NCBI RefSeq assembly: GCF_024347335.1
Contig: NZ_AP025464.1
Coordinates: 682,001 to 746,000 of the forward strand
Direction of reading: 5' to 3'
DNA: 64,000 bases
Source: Vibrio celticus
GTDB taxonomy: Bacteria > Pseudomonadota > Gammaproteobacteria > Enterobacterales > Vibrionaceae
The position numbers and the translations under genes were made by a program. Below are positions 25,588-33,740 of this stretch, one piece after another. How positions within the stretch are numbered: the first letter of the stretch is position 1; each line of letters begins with the position of its first letter. The notes under the pieces were generated by a model. The model worked only from the letters and a program-made list of their open reading frames with translations. It made no database searches and was not told where the DNA came from.

Positions 25588-25660
25588 AGTAGTCATCATC
25601 CCAAGTACGCGTCACCCTCGAGAAGGAGGAACGACTGAGTCGGGGATCTCTGCTCGTCTT
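25588..25660. repeat. Probable dispersed intergenic repeat
   Basis: The stretch with CGTCACCCTCGAGAAGGAGG, CGACTGAGTCGGGG and ATCTCTGCTCG resembles short palindromic intergenic elements that recur in Vibrio genomes, as I remember them. It is GC-rich compared with its surroundings and contains the palindrome CGACTGAGTCG. No second copy is visible in this window, so repetition is inferred. Confidence 0.45.
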
Positions 25661-25673
25661 AGGCTAACTAGAA

Positions 25674-26294
25674 TTAGCTCACAAACAACCAAACACCAAC
25701 ACCCATCATTAACGTGCCCGCAATACGGTTCATCAACTTAACGTTATCGGCTTTGCCCAGCATATGCTTTAAGCTCTTTCCACCTGTCGCGTATAAGGTC
25801 ATGCAAACAAACTCAGAAACCAGAATAATCGACACGAGAATGAACAACTGCGGTGCTAAATCTTTATTGCTGTTAATAAAAGGAGGCAGTAGAGAAATCA
25901 TAAACGCCCAGCCTTTCGGATTAGCAATAGCTGTCACGAAACCTTGAACCACCAAGTCCCAATCATTGCTGACTTTTGTTGTTTGGTTATCAGTACTGAT
26001 CGCCAGCTTGCCTCTCGAACGCCACATCTGAACACCTAAATAAAATAGGTAAGCTGCGCCCACAAATTTAAAGCCCGTAAATAACCATGGGTAGTTCAAC
26101 ATGATAGAAGCGATACCCAATACCGCGGCAATAGAAACCACAGCGACACCAGCCAACTCACCTATCATCATCCATAATGTACGCTTGTATCCAACACTCA
26201 TCCCCAGTGTCAGAGCTAAAGTCATACACATACCGGGCGTGATTGACACGAAGAAAAACGTGGGAATAAAAGCCCAAAGTAGTGCGCTATCCAT
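25674..26294 (-). CDS. LysE family amino acid exporter
   Basis: A 206-aa inner-membrane protein with about six helices. The N-terminal signature PTFFFVSITPGMCMTLALTLG is typical of LysE/RhtB. FKFVGAAYLFYLGVQMWRS and GFVTAIANPKGWAFMISLLP follow at about residues 66 and 120. These transporters expel amino acids such as lysine, threonine or homoserine lactones; the substrate is unknown here. It ends within 15 bases of the GC-rich repeat and has no obvious terminator of its own. Confidence 0.88.
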   Translation of the reverse strand: MDSALLWAFIPTFFFVSITPGMCMTLALTLGMSVGYKRTLWMMIGELAGVAVVSIAAVLGIASIMLNYPWLFTGFKFVGAAYLFYLGVQMWRSRGKLAISTDNQTTKVSNDWDLVVQGFVTAIANPKGWAFMISLLPPFINSNKDLAPQLFILVSIILVSEFVCMTLYATGGKSLKHMLGKADNVKLMNRIAGTLMMGVGVWLFVS

Positions 26295-26413
26295 ATTATT
26301 ACCTTATCGACTTATTTTTATTTAATAGTTCTTGTTTCTTGATCGGGCTTGAAATGAAGCGAGGTTGAAACGAAGCAGTAATGACAATAAACAATATTAC
26401 GATCAATACAAAC

Positions 26414-26442
26414 GAAAAGAGCCACATAACAGTGGCTCTTTT
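26414..26442 (-). terminator. Rho-independent terminator of the DEAD-box gene
   Basis: GAAAAGAGCCAC and GTGGCTCTTTTC form a perfect stem 17 bases after the helicase stop; the T4 run is read on the minus strand. Confidence 0.82.
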
Positions 26443-26458
26443 CAATCACCAACCGTAA

Positions 26459-27745
26459 TTACTTACGACGGTTTTTAATTCGCTTCATCATAGTCAAACG
26501 ACGTTCAGCGCTTGCTTGATCTTGCGGCTCTTCGTTCGCGTTGTTCTTACGACCCTGACGGTTTTTGTAAGCCGATTTAGTGTTCAGCTTCTCGATGTAA
26601 GCATCACGTTTCTTCGGTTCATAACCCGGTTGTTCAACACGGCGAATACGTTGTTGAATCAGTTTTTCAACTTGAACAACAGTCAGCTCTTCTTCGCGGT
26701 TAACGAAAGAGATTGCGTGACCTTGTTTACCAGCACGACCTGTACGGCCAATACGGTGAACGTAATCTTCCGCTAGGAAAGGCATGTCGTAGTTAATTAC
26801 GTGTGGTAAGTCTTCAATATCAAGACCACGAGCCGCAACGTCGGTTGCTACCATCACACGTGCTCTACCTTCTTTGAAGTCATCCAAAGCACGACGACGA
26901 GCGCTTTGCGCTTTATCACCGTGACAAAGTACCGCTTTAATACCGTCAAGCTTAAGCTCTTTAACCACATCGTTTGCAGTTTCTTTGTAGTTCACAAATA
27001 CAAGCACCTGACGCCAGTTTTTACGGCCGATAAGCTCAGAAAGCAGTTCAGTTTTACGTTCTTGATCCACTGGGTAAACCACGTGACCAACAGTAGCAGC
27101 CGTTGAGTTTTCGCGCTCAACACTAATACGTTTTGGTTTACGCAGAATATCAACAGACAGTTGGTTTAACTGAGTAGAAGTCGTTGCAGAGAACATCATG
27201 ATTTGCGGTGATGTTTCTACATCCAACATGATCTTACGAACGGCATTGATAAAGCCCATATCAAGGATACGGTCAGCTTCATCAAATACTAGGAATTCTA
27301 GGTTAGCGATAGACACGTTACCCGCTTCTAAGTGCTCTTCTAAACGGCCAGGTGTTGCAACCAAAATATCCACACCCAGTTCTAGTTGACGAACTTGTGA
27401 AGACATCTTGTTACCACCGTAAACCGCAGAAACGCTTAGATCCGTGTATTTAACGTAGTCTTTAATGTTTTGAGCGATCTGCGCAGCAAGCTCACGAGTT
27501 GGAGCAAGAATAAGGCCGCGAGCCGTTCCTCTAGACGCTTTTTTACCGCTGTTCAAAAGGTGTTGAATAACAGGCAATGAAAATGCCGCTGTTTTACCCG
27601 TACCGGTTTGAGCAGTAGCAAAAATATCATGGCCTTTACGAGCCATTGGAATCGCTTTTTGTTGAATTGGAGTGAGTTTTTCATAACCACACTCAGTCAA
27701 CGCTTTGACTAATTCAGGAGCAAAACCTTGAGAGGAAAATGACAT
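26459..27745 (-). CDS. DEAD-box ATP-dependent RNA helicase, RhlE-like
   Basis: A 428-aa helicase. Q-motif region is YEKLTPIQQKAIPMA; Walker A is AQTGTGKT near residue 45; PTRELA, DEAD (FDEADRILDMGF) and SAT motifs follow. The second RecA domain has VATDVAARGLDIE and HRIGRTGRAG. The C-terminal 60 residues are basic and rich in Arg, Lys and Asn (RNRQGRKNNANEE), for RNA contact. Related enzymes remodel rRNA or mRNA, often in the cold. RhlE versus SrmB type cannot be decided; length and tail favour RhlE. Single gene with its own terminator. Confidence 0.92.
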   Translation of the reverse strand: MSFSSQGFAPELVKALTECGYEKLTPIQQKAIPMARKGHDIFATAQTGTGKTAAFSLPVIQHLLNSGKKASRGTARGLILAPTRELAAQIAQNIKDYVKYTDLSVSAVYGGNKMSSQVRQLELGVDILVATPGRLEEHLEAGNVSIANLEFLVFDEADRILDMGFINAVRKIMLDVETSPQIMMFSATTSTQLNQLSVDILRKPKRISVERENSTAATVGHVVYPVDQERKTELLSELIGRKNWRQVLVFVNYKETANDVVKELKLDGIKAVLCHGDKAQSARRRALDDFKEGRARVMVATDVAARGLDIEDLPHVINYDMPFLAEDYVHRIGRTGRAGKQGHAISFVNREEELTVVQVEKLIQQRIRRVEQPGYEPKKRDAYIEKLNTKSAYKNRQGRKNNANEEPQDQASAERRLTMMKRIKNRRK

Positions 27746-27927
27746 TGTTACGGGTTCCTTAAGCAGACAGCCTACATTCTTATTTCAGCCGAGCACTATA
27801 AAGTAATTAGAGTGATTTATCTCACATTTATCGTGATATAACGCAAACTTTCTCATTTAATCTGGTGTTTATCCCGCCTTCAACGAGGTAAACACCAAGA
27901 TCCTTGGTTCAAACAGCAAAAACAGGG

Positions 27928-28911
27928 CTATTTGATGCCACACAGCTTGAGTAGAATCTGCTCGAGATCGCCCCATGGCATGAGCTGCGAGTCGATCACT
28001 TCCAGTCGAGATTCAAAGCCATCAAGCGTAATTTCGTTCACAGACACGACTTGATTCGCCACATTGAATGCGTAGCAACCTTGGTCGGTGTTCACGACGG
28101 CTTTTACACGTTCAGCGGTTAGATCCGACAACATAGAGAATAGCGCATCGAAGTCGAACTTATGCTCTGCGCCAAACAACCAACCACAACTGAAATAGCC
28201 CTGCCCTTTATTCTCTTTACGGATGAAGGCTTCACCGGGAGGAAGTTGGAATTGAGGCTCTTGTTCAGCGTGATCGTGATGATGTGCTTCAATATGAGAG
28301 GAAGCACTGCCGTATACTCTTTCAATGTCTAACACTTCCAATGGCACTTCACCGTCATGGATTAGCTTGTGGAAGACTTTTGCTGGCGTTTGATCCGTCA
28401 CCCAATCGTTAAACACATCGATGTCTTCAGAATGAACAAGGTCAACCTTAGTACCAAGAATCACATCTGCACTATTTAGTTGATCATTAAAATTCTGATT
28501 CGAGGTGTACTTTTCATTAGACAGATTTCGTGGGTCAACCAAACCAAGCGTCGCTTTTAAATCAACATAAGGCGTGTACTGATCGGAAGTCAGTGTCGCA
28601 ATCACTTGTTTAGGGTGACCAAGCCCTGTCGGCTCAATCAATAGACGGTCTGGCTTTTGGCGAAGTAAGGCATTAATACCTACCGACATAGGCACGCCCG
28701 CAGTACAACACATGCAACCACCCGGTACTTCTTTAATCAAAGCACCTTGATCTGTCATCAATGCGCCGTCAATGCCGATTTCCCCGAACTCATTAACCAG
28801 AACAGCCCAGTTTTCCTTCTCAGGTTTATTTTTTAGCAGGTTCAAGATGGCTGTCGTTTTACCAACACCCAAGAAACCCGTAATTATGTTTGTAGGAACT
28901 TTTTTGGTCAT
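27928..28911 (-). CDS. CobW/G3E-family GTPase, putative metal chaperone
   Basis: A 327-aa GTPase. Walker A is FLGVGKTT; the metal-binding CxCC motif is GGCMCCTAG near residue 66; EPTGLGHP and GTKVDLV follow. A His-rich stretch (HIEAHHHDHAEQE) near residue 212 could bind zinc. The CobW C-terminal domain covers about residues 230-325. Members insert metals (zinc or cobalt) into target proteins. The start follows AAAGGAG by ten bases, and this Shine-Dalgarno is inside a perfect hairpin (28919-28934). No Zur box is seen in the 100 bases upstream. Confidence 0.88.
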   Translation of the reverse strand: MTKKVPTNIITGFLGVGKTTAILNLLKNKPEKENWAVLVNEFGEIGIDGALMTDQGALIKEVPGGCMCCTAGVPMSVGINALLRQKPDRLLIEPTGLGHPKQVIATLTSDQYTPYVDLKATLGLVDPRNLSNEKYTSNQNFNDQLNSADVILGTKVDLVHSEDIDVFNDWVTDQTPAKVFHKLIHDGEVPLEVLDIERVYGSASSHIEAHHHDHAEQEPQFQLPPGEAFIRKENKGQGYFSCGWLFGAEHKFDFDALFSMLSDLTAERVKAVVNTDQGCYAFNVANQVVSVNEITLDGFESRLEVIDSQLMPWGDLEQILLKLCGIK

Positions 28912-28918
28912 ATCAGTT

Positions 28919-28934
28919 CTCCTTTTTTAAGGAG
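28919..28934 (-). promoter_or_regulatory. Hairpin covering the Shine-Dalgarno of the CobW-type gene
   Basis: On the minus strand the leader reads CTCCTT-AAAA-AAGGAG, then seven bases, then ATG. The six-base stem includes the whole AAGGAG ribosome site. In RNA it would hide the site until the stem is opened. It could equally be a DNA palindrome bound by a regulator. Confidence 0.5.
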
Positions 28935-29063
28935 TATATACACAATCACGGAGAAATTGACCCCAATCGCTTGTTTATACGGAGAATGATTTAAGCCAGA
29001 AGTAGTGTGAGTGTCACTAGAAAAAGGGGGAACGAAGAAAAATGAATGCTCCAGACGAACTAA

Positions 29064-29084
29064 AGGCGTACCTAAAGTACGCCT
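29064..29084. other. Perfect short hairpin of unknown role
   Basis: AGGCGTAC and GTACGCCT pair fully around CTAAA. No T run follows on either strand. Confidence 0.4.
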
Positions 29085-29451
29085 CACTCTCGTTACTCAA
29101 TCGTGAGTTCGCGAATCAGGAAGCCTTAAATATCGACCTGAACAATTAACGAGAAACTAAAACTTTGTATCTGAATCCATCCAAATTGTGTGTAAAACCT
29201 CACGTCTCCTTGCGGTCTGTTATGTTGCTTTACGATTTAACTATGGTTCATTTCTGGGGATATTCAAGCTGCCACCAGAGAAACGATCAAAATTGTGACG
29301 GTGATACCACTATTGCCTATAGATTCCATTTATGTAACACGTATATTCCATAAATGAAATTCAACTTTGCATCTTTGTTGCTATAGGATATGCAGAGGAA
29401 GCGTATAATTTAATGCAACCCCGCCTTAACTCATTCAGGAAACTTATTTCT

Positions 29452-30858
29452 ATGACCAGAAGAGAGAAAATTAAGCAGTCCTTACTAGCAAAAATGCCAA
29501 GGGATGCTATTAATCAATTTCTCTCAAGAGATAAGACCCCAGCTTCCGTTCTCTTTCTTTCTTGTATTGTGGGTGTACTTGCAGGTGTAGTGGGTACCTA
29601 TTTCGAAGTTGCGGTTCATTTCATCACAGAAACTCGTACCGATTGGCTGAAAGATGAAATCGGTAGCCATTTACCATTGTGGCTTGCTGCTTTCCTTATT
29701 AGTGCTGCATTCGCCTTTATTGGTTATTTCCTCGTTCACCGATTTGCTCCAGAAGCTGCTGGTTCAGGTATCCCTGAAATCGAAGGCGCAATGGACGGAA
29801 TGCGTCCTGTTCGATGGTGGAGAGTATTACCCGTAAAATTCTTTGGCGGCATGGGCGCGTTAGGCTCTGGTATGGTTTTAGGCCGCGAAGGACCAACCGT
29901 TCAAATGGGCGGCAGTATCGGTCGTATGGTCACTGATATCTTTCGTGTCAAAGATGATGACACTCGCCACTCACTGTTGGCTTCAGGTGCTGCTGGTGGC
30001 TTAGCCGCCGCATTCAACGCACCGCTAGCTGGCATCATGTTTGTGGTTGAGGAGATGAGACCACAGTTTCGCTACTCACTCATATCAATCAAAGCCGTCA
30101 TCATCTCAGCAGTTTCGGCCAACATTGTATTTCGTTCTATCAATGGCCAATCTGCCGTTATCACAATGCCCCAATACCAGCCGCCTGAACTCGACGCACT
30201 TTGGTTGTTCTTATTGTTAGGTGTGTTATTCGGCTTGTTTGGTGTGATTTTCAATAAGCTGATTACGCTTTCCCAAGACCTGTTTGTGGCGATCCACAAG
30301 AATGACCGTAAACGCTACTTGATGACAGGCACCCTACTTGGCGGTTGCTTTGGCTTGTTGCTGCTCTATATACCTGAACTAACTGGTGGTGGTATTGGTA
30401 TCATCCCGAACATCACGAATGGCAGCTACAGCGCAAATGTGTTGTTGTTGATTTTCTTAGGCCGAGTCCTCACAACCCTGCTTTGTTTCGGCTCTGGTGC
30501 GCCAGGCGGCATCTTTGCACCAATGCTTGCGCTAGGAACACTCTTTGGTTATGCGTTCGGGCTTATCGCAGCGGCATTCTTTCCTGAACTGAATATTGAA
30601 CCGGGTATGTTTGCCATTGCTGGCATGGGAGCATTATTTGCCGCCACCGTGCGAGCACCTATCACTGGTATTCTGTTGGTTATTGAAATGACCAATAACT
30701 ACTACCTGATCCTACCGTTGATCATTACCTGCTTAGGTGCGGTAATCATTGCTCAAATGTTAGGTGGGCAGCCAATTTACAGTCAACTGCTTAACCGTAC
30801 GCTGAAAAACGAAAAACTAAGACAACAAGATCTCCCTCAGCAAGAGGAAGTACGTTAA
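29452..30858 (+). CDS. clcA: H+/Cl- exchange transporter ClcA
   Basis: A 468-aa inner-membrane antiporter moving two chloride ions against one proton, used in extreme acid resistance. The Cl-binding signatures are seen in order: GSGIPEIEGA, GREGPTVQMGG (with the gating Glu), and GGIFAPMLALG. About 18 membrane segments are expected. ATG 29452 (MTRREKIKQS) is the family start; AGGAAAC lies eleven bases ahead; the frame opens 13 codons earlier at 29413 without support. A single gene followed by no strong terminator. The sequence is close to the Vibrio type of ClcA. Confidence 0.94.
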   Translation: MTRREKIKQSLLAKMPRDAINQFLSRDKTPASVLFLSCIVGVLAGVVGTYFEVAVHFITETRTDWLKDEIGSHLPLWLAAFLISAAFAFIGYFLVHRFAPEAAGSGIPEIEGAMDGMRPVRWWRVLPVKFFGGMGALGSGMVLGREGPTVQMGGSIGRMVTDIFRVKDDDTRHSLLASGAAGGLAAAFNAPLAGIMFVVEEMRPQFRYSLISIKAVIISAVSANIVFRSINGQSAVITMPQYQPPELDALWLFLLLGVLFGLFGVIFNKLITLSQDLFVAIHKNDRKRYLMTGTLLGGCFGLLLLYIPELTGGGIGIIPNITNGSYSANVLLLIFLGRVLTTLLCFGSGAPGGIFAPMLALGTLFGYAFGLIAAAFFPELNIEPGMFAIAGMGALFAATVRAPITGILLVIEMTNNYYLILPLIITCLGAVIIAQMLGGQPIYSQLLNRTLKNEKLRQQDLPQQEEVR

Positions 30859-31064
30859 TTACAAATGACTCATAAAACAAAAGCACACATTCAACGTGCT
30901 TAATCTCCCGATTCCGTATCAAAATCAAAAAAGCAAACGTTAAACTTGGTATCATCCACTCAAAATTAGTTGAGTGCCCTCAAAATCAATTGACGAAAGA
31001 CCTAGACACTCTAACTAAAGCAAATAATCTAAAAGTCTTTAATTAACTGAGTCGGAGTAAGTCG

Positions 31065-32045
31065 TTGAACTGGAGAAGATTAACCCAAGTAAAAAATGTG
31101 CCGCCATCTCAGGCGTCTTTAGCACTTGGCGTTATTGGGTTAGGACAAGCTTGGGCGTTATATATCCCGGGCATTGGTGAGATAATTCGTCCCTACCTAG
31201 CTGCATTCGGCGCGCTATTATTGCTGCCTGTTTTACTGCGCTATTTAACGAACTTTAATACCTTCCTTAATGATATTCGCCACCCGTTAAGCGGAAGCTT
31301 GATGGCACCAATGAGCATGGCTTTACTGATTCTGTGCGACTATTTAGCCGAGATATCGCCAGCTATCGCCTACCCAGTTTGGTTCTGCGCGCTATTGCTG
31401 CACTTTACCATGATGGTGTTGTTCTTCAGTTTTCAGATCATCAACTTCAAAATGTCGAACATTGTACCGAGTTGGTTTCTGTATCCGGTCGGTTTGATCA
31501 GCAGTTCCTTAGCTGGCACACAGTTCGGGCACACCGTATTTTCAGAAACACTTGCGGTCACTTGTATTGGTATCTATTTCCTTATGTTGCCAGTGGTGTT
31601 GTACCGCTTGGTGTTCGAAGGCAATCTTCCTCGCCGAGCAAGACCAACACTTGCTATCATGGCAGCTCCGGTTAACTTATCTTTAGCTGCTTACTTGGTT
31701 AACTTCGACAATCCAGATCCGATTCTAACAGGCGCATTGGCGGGCATTGCCATCACCATGACGCTACTGATCTACTTGTGTTACATACGATTGATGCGTC
31801 TGAAATTCCAACCTTCAATTGCTGCCGTCACCTTCCCATCTGTGATCAGCGCTATTGCCATGCATCGTCTAACCACATTTTTCGGCGCGGAATACCCGCA
31901 ATGGTACTGGCTGCACAAGTTCGGATTCTTTGAGCTAACCATCGCCACCATCCTAGTAATTTGGGTCGCAGGTGGTTACGTGAAAATGTACTGGCCTGAA
32001 TTTTTTGATTCCGACTACATGTCTAAGAAGGTGAAACGTTCTTAG
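31065..32045 (+). CDS. TDT family transporter (TehA/SLAC1-like)
   Basis: A 326-aa membrane protein with ten helices. Members of the tellurite-resistance/dicarboxylate transporter family are anion channels or exporters (TehA, SLAC1, Mae1). Segments such as SLALGVIGLGQAWALYIP and GSLMAPMSMALLILCDYLAE match. The start is TTG at 31065; GGAG is eight bases upstream, and no better ATG is near. The substrate is unknown. It follows clcA by 206 bases, with an inverted repeat CACTCAA...TTGAGTG at 30957-30975 between. Confidence 0.82.
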   Translation: MNWRRLTQVKNVPPSQASLALGVIGLGQAWALYIPGIGEIIRPYLAAFGALLLLPVLLRYLTNFNTFLNDIRHPLSGSLMAPMSMALLILCDYLAEISPAIAYPVWFCALLLHFTMMVLFFSFQIINFKMSNIVPSWFLYPVGLISSSLAGTQFGHTVFSETLAVTCIGIYFLMLPVVLYRLVFEGNLPRRARPTLAIMAAPVNLSLAAYLVNFDNPDPILTGALAGIAITMTLLIYLCYIRLMRLKFQPSIAAVTFPSVISAIAMHRLTTFFGAEYPQWYWLHKFGFFELTIATILVIWVAGGYVKMYWPEFFDSDYMSKKVKRS

Positions 32046-32175
32046 ATAGAAGAGAAAAGATCTTAGCTGAACCATCGTGTTCTGCAGTAGTCGATGATTC
32101 AGACAAAACCAACCAAACCCAAAAAGGCAAGGTATTAATAGTTCAGGCGAGTGTTAATAGAACTCTCGAGAACTA

Positions 32176-33372
32176 TTAGAAGTTAGCGTGAGGGCCGAAT
32201 ACTTCGTAGTGTACACGTGAACGATCAACTTTAAGTGCGTCTAGTTGATCCACGATGTTCTTCATGAAACCAACAGGACCACAGATGTAGAAATCGCTCT
32301 CTTCAAAGCCTTTAGTATCAGAGATAGACGCTAGATCCATTTGGCCTTGATGCGTATTTTCACATGCAGATTCATCTTTGTTCATGTACCACGTTTTCGC
32401 TTCCCAACCTTTGTCGGCAACAATATCTTTAACACGAGTCGTGAAAGAGTGTTGGCCTACGTTCTCACAAGCGTGAAGGTAAAGTACTGGCTCGTTTTTA
32501 TCTTCCGTGTTTAGGAACTCAAGCATAGACTGCATTGGCGTTACACCAACACCTGCAGAGATAAGCGTTACTGGCTTACTGCGCTCTTGATACATGAAGT
32601 CACCTGCTGGTGCGTATAGGCTAACTTCATCACCAACAGCAACCGTATCGTGTAGGTGGTTAGATACAACGCCTTGTGTCTCTTGGCCTTGTCCTTCACG
32701 TTTAACAGAAATACGGTATTGCTTGCCGTTTGGCTTATCAGACAGTGAGTATTGACGAATCTCGCTGTATTGAGAGCCTTCCGGTTTCACTTCGATACCG
32801 ATGTATTGACCTGGTGTGTAATCCAGAACTTCACCGCCGTCTTTTGGCTGTAAGATGAAGCTTGTTACTAGCGCTGACTCTTCGATTTTGTCTGCAATTA
32901 CAAACGCACGCGCTGCTTCCCAACCACCAACAGCTTGCTTACGCTGTAGGTAAAGTTCAGCTTCACGATCGATGAATACTTGCGCTAAGAATAGGTAAGC
33001 GGCTGTCCATGCTTCTTCCACTTCTGGAGTAAAGGCGTCAGCAGCTAGTTCACGTAATGTCTCAATCAGGTGTAAACCAACAATTTGGTAGTGCTCTGGT
33101 TGAATGTTAAAGCTTGTGTGTTTCTGAGCAATACGTTCAACGGCTGTTGTTAACGCTGCTAGGTTTTCAATGTTCTTTGCATATGCCGCGATAGCTTCAA
33201 ACAGTGCTACACCTTGGCGACCTGCTCTTTGGTGAGTCATATTGAAGATATCTTTCAACTCAGGGTTATGCGTGAACATACGTTGATAAAAATGCTGAGT
33301 TAAAGCTGGGCCTGCGCTCTCAAGTAGAGGGATAGTAGATTTGATGATTTCGATATGTGCATTGTTAAGCAT
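32176..33372 (-). CDS. hmp: Flavohaemoprotein, nitric oxide dioxygenase
   Basis: A 398-aa three-domain enzyme turning NO into nitrate with O2 and NAD(P)H. Residues about 1-140 are the globin domain, starting MLNNAHIEIIKSTIPLLES and containing HTSFNIQPEHYQIVG with the haem-ligand region. The FAD domain (about 150-255) has RQYSLSDKPNGKQYRISVKR; the NAD domain has SAGVGVTPMQSMLE and ends with FGPHA. It is divergent from norR, across a 368-base region with NorR-type sites and a sigma-54 promoter on this strand. Long leader of about 210 bases. Confidence 0.96.
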   Translation of the reverse strand: MLNNAHIEIIKSTIPLLESAGPALTQHFYQRMFTHNPELKDIFNMTHQRAGRQGVALFEAIAAYAKNIENLAALTTAVERIAQKHTSFNIQPEHYQIVGLHLIETLRELAADAFTPEVEEAWTAAYLFLAQVFIDREAELYLQRKQAVGGWEAARAFVIADKIEESALVTSFILQPKDGGEVLDYTPGQYIGIEVKPEGSQYSEIRQYSLSDKPNGKQYRISVKREGQGQETQGVVSNHLHDTVAVGDEVSLYAPAGDFMYQERSKPVTLISAGVGVTPMQSMLEFLNTEDKNEPVLYLHACENVGQHSFTTRVKDIVADKGWEAKTWYMNKDESACENTHQGQMDLASISDTKGFEESDFYICGPVGFMKNIVDQLDALKVDRSRVHYEVFGPHANF

Positions 33373-33408
33373 GAATTTACTCCGAACACTGAGCCTTATG
33401 ACCTATAT

Positions 33409-33419
33409 GTCATTTTGAC
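33409..33419. promoter_or_regulatory. NorR-type site (perfect palindrome), near hmp start
   Basis: GTCATTTTGAC has the GT-N7-AC core and is the perfect palindrome GTCA-TTT-TGAC. It lies 37 bases before the hmp ATG, downstream of the sigma-54 promoter. Confidence 0.55.
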
Positions 33420-33479
33420 TACTAAAAATTAAGAATGACTTATCGATTTTCTGAAACCTTAGTTATTTTTAGAAACTGA

Positions 33480-33490
33480 GTTATTTTGAC
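33480..33490. promoter_or_regulatory. NorR-type site in the hmp leader
   Basis: GTTATTTTGAC matches GT-N7-AC. It lies about 100 bases downstream of the sigma-54 promoter, so it is not in the usual enhancer place. Confidence 0.4.
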
Positions 33491-33536
33491 TCGTTTTTAT
33501 TTCAAAAAATCGTGAAACCTGATTAATGCCACCTGA

Positions 33537-33550
33537 TTGATTGAGATCAA
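33537..33550. promoter_or_regulatory. Perfect FNR box
   Basis: TTGATTGAGATCAA matches TTGAT-N4-ATCAA at all ten positions. For the sigma-54 transcript it is centred near +43, which suits repression; it could also activate a second promoter placed about 41 bases downstream. Confidence 0.7.
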
Positions 33551-33597
33551 GAATAATCTGTTTAATCAGCGCTATAATTGGGCTTCGCTGTATCTTC

Positions 33598-33613
33598 TGC
33601 ACAATCAGTGCCA
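33598..33613 (-). promoter_or_regulatory. hmp: Sigma-54 promoter of hmp
   Basis: On the minus strand TGGCAC-TGATT-GTGCA has the invariant GG and GC at the right 10-base spacing, against the consensus TGGCAC-N5-TTGCA (one mismatch). Transcription would start near 33587. It depends on an activator such as NorR, encoded next door. Confidence 0.75.
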
Positions 33614-33669
33614 ACTTTATCAATCCCCGTTATTACTGGTTTTCTTCTCAAAACTCATCTTATAAAAAT

Positions 33670-33702
33670 GTCAAAAAGACCTTTTTTTTAAGTCAATAAG
33701 AC
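33670..33702. promoter_or_regulatory. Pair of NorR enhancer sites
   Basis: GTCAAAAAGAC (33670-33680) and GTCAATAAGAC (33692-33702) both match the NorR core GT-N7-AC and are 22 bases apart, two helical turns. They lie 80-110 bases upstream of the hmp start site, as enhancers do, and overlap the probable norR promoter (TATTAT near 33705), which would allow autorepression. Confidence 0.72.
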
Positions 33703-33740
33703 TCTATTATGTTTATAAACACACACAGTTAGAGTTTTTT

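Larger units (their letters stand above)
28912..29451. other. Intergenic region between the CobW-type gene and clcA
   Basis: About 540 bases with no convincing gene. It holds the Shine-Dalgarno hairpin at 28919-28934 and a perfect 8-bp hairpin AGGCGTAC-CTAAA-GTACGCCT at 29064-29084 that has no T run. A 62-codon frame at 29165 is rejected. The clcA promoter should lie in 29300-29440. Confidence 0.5.

Noticed and set aside
29165..29353. 62-codon frame starting MYLNPSKLCVKPHVSL
   Set aside because: No ribosome site, odd composition with many Cys and His, and it lies in the AT-rich clcA upstream region.
30957..30975. CACTCAA-TTGAGTG inverted repeat before the TDT transporter
   Set aside because: Short, with no T run or known operator; mentioned only in the gene entry.
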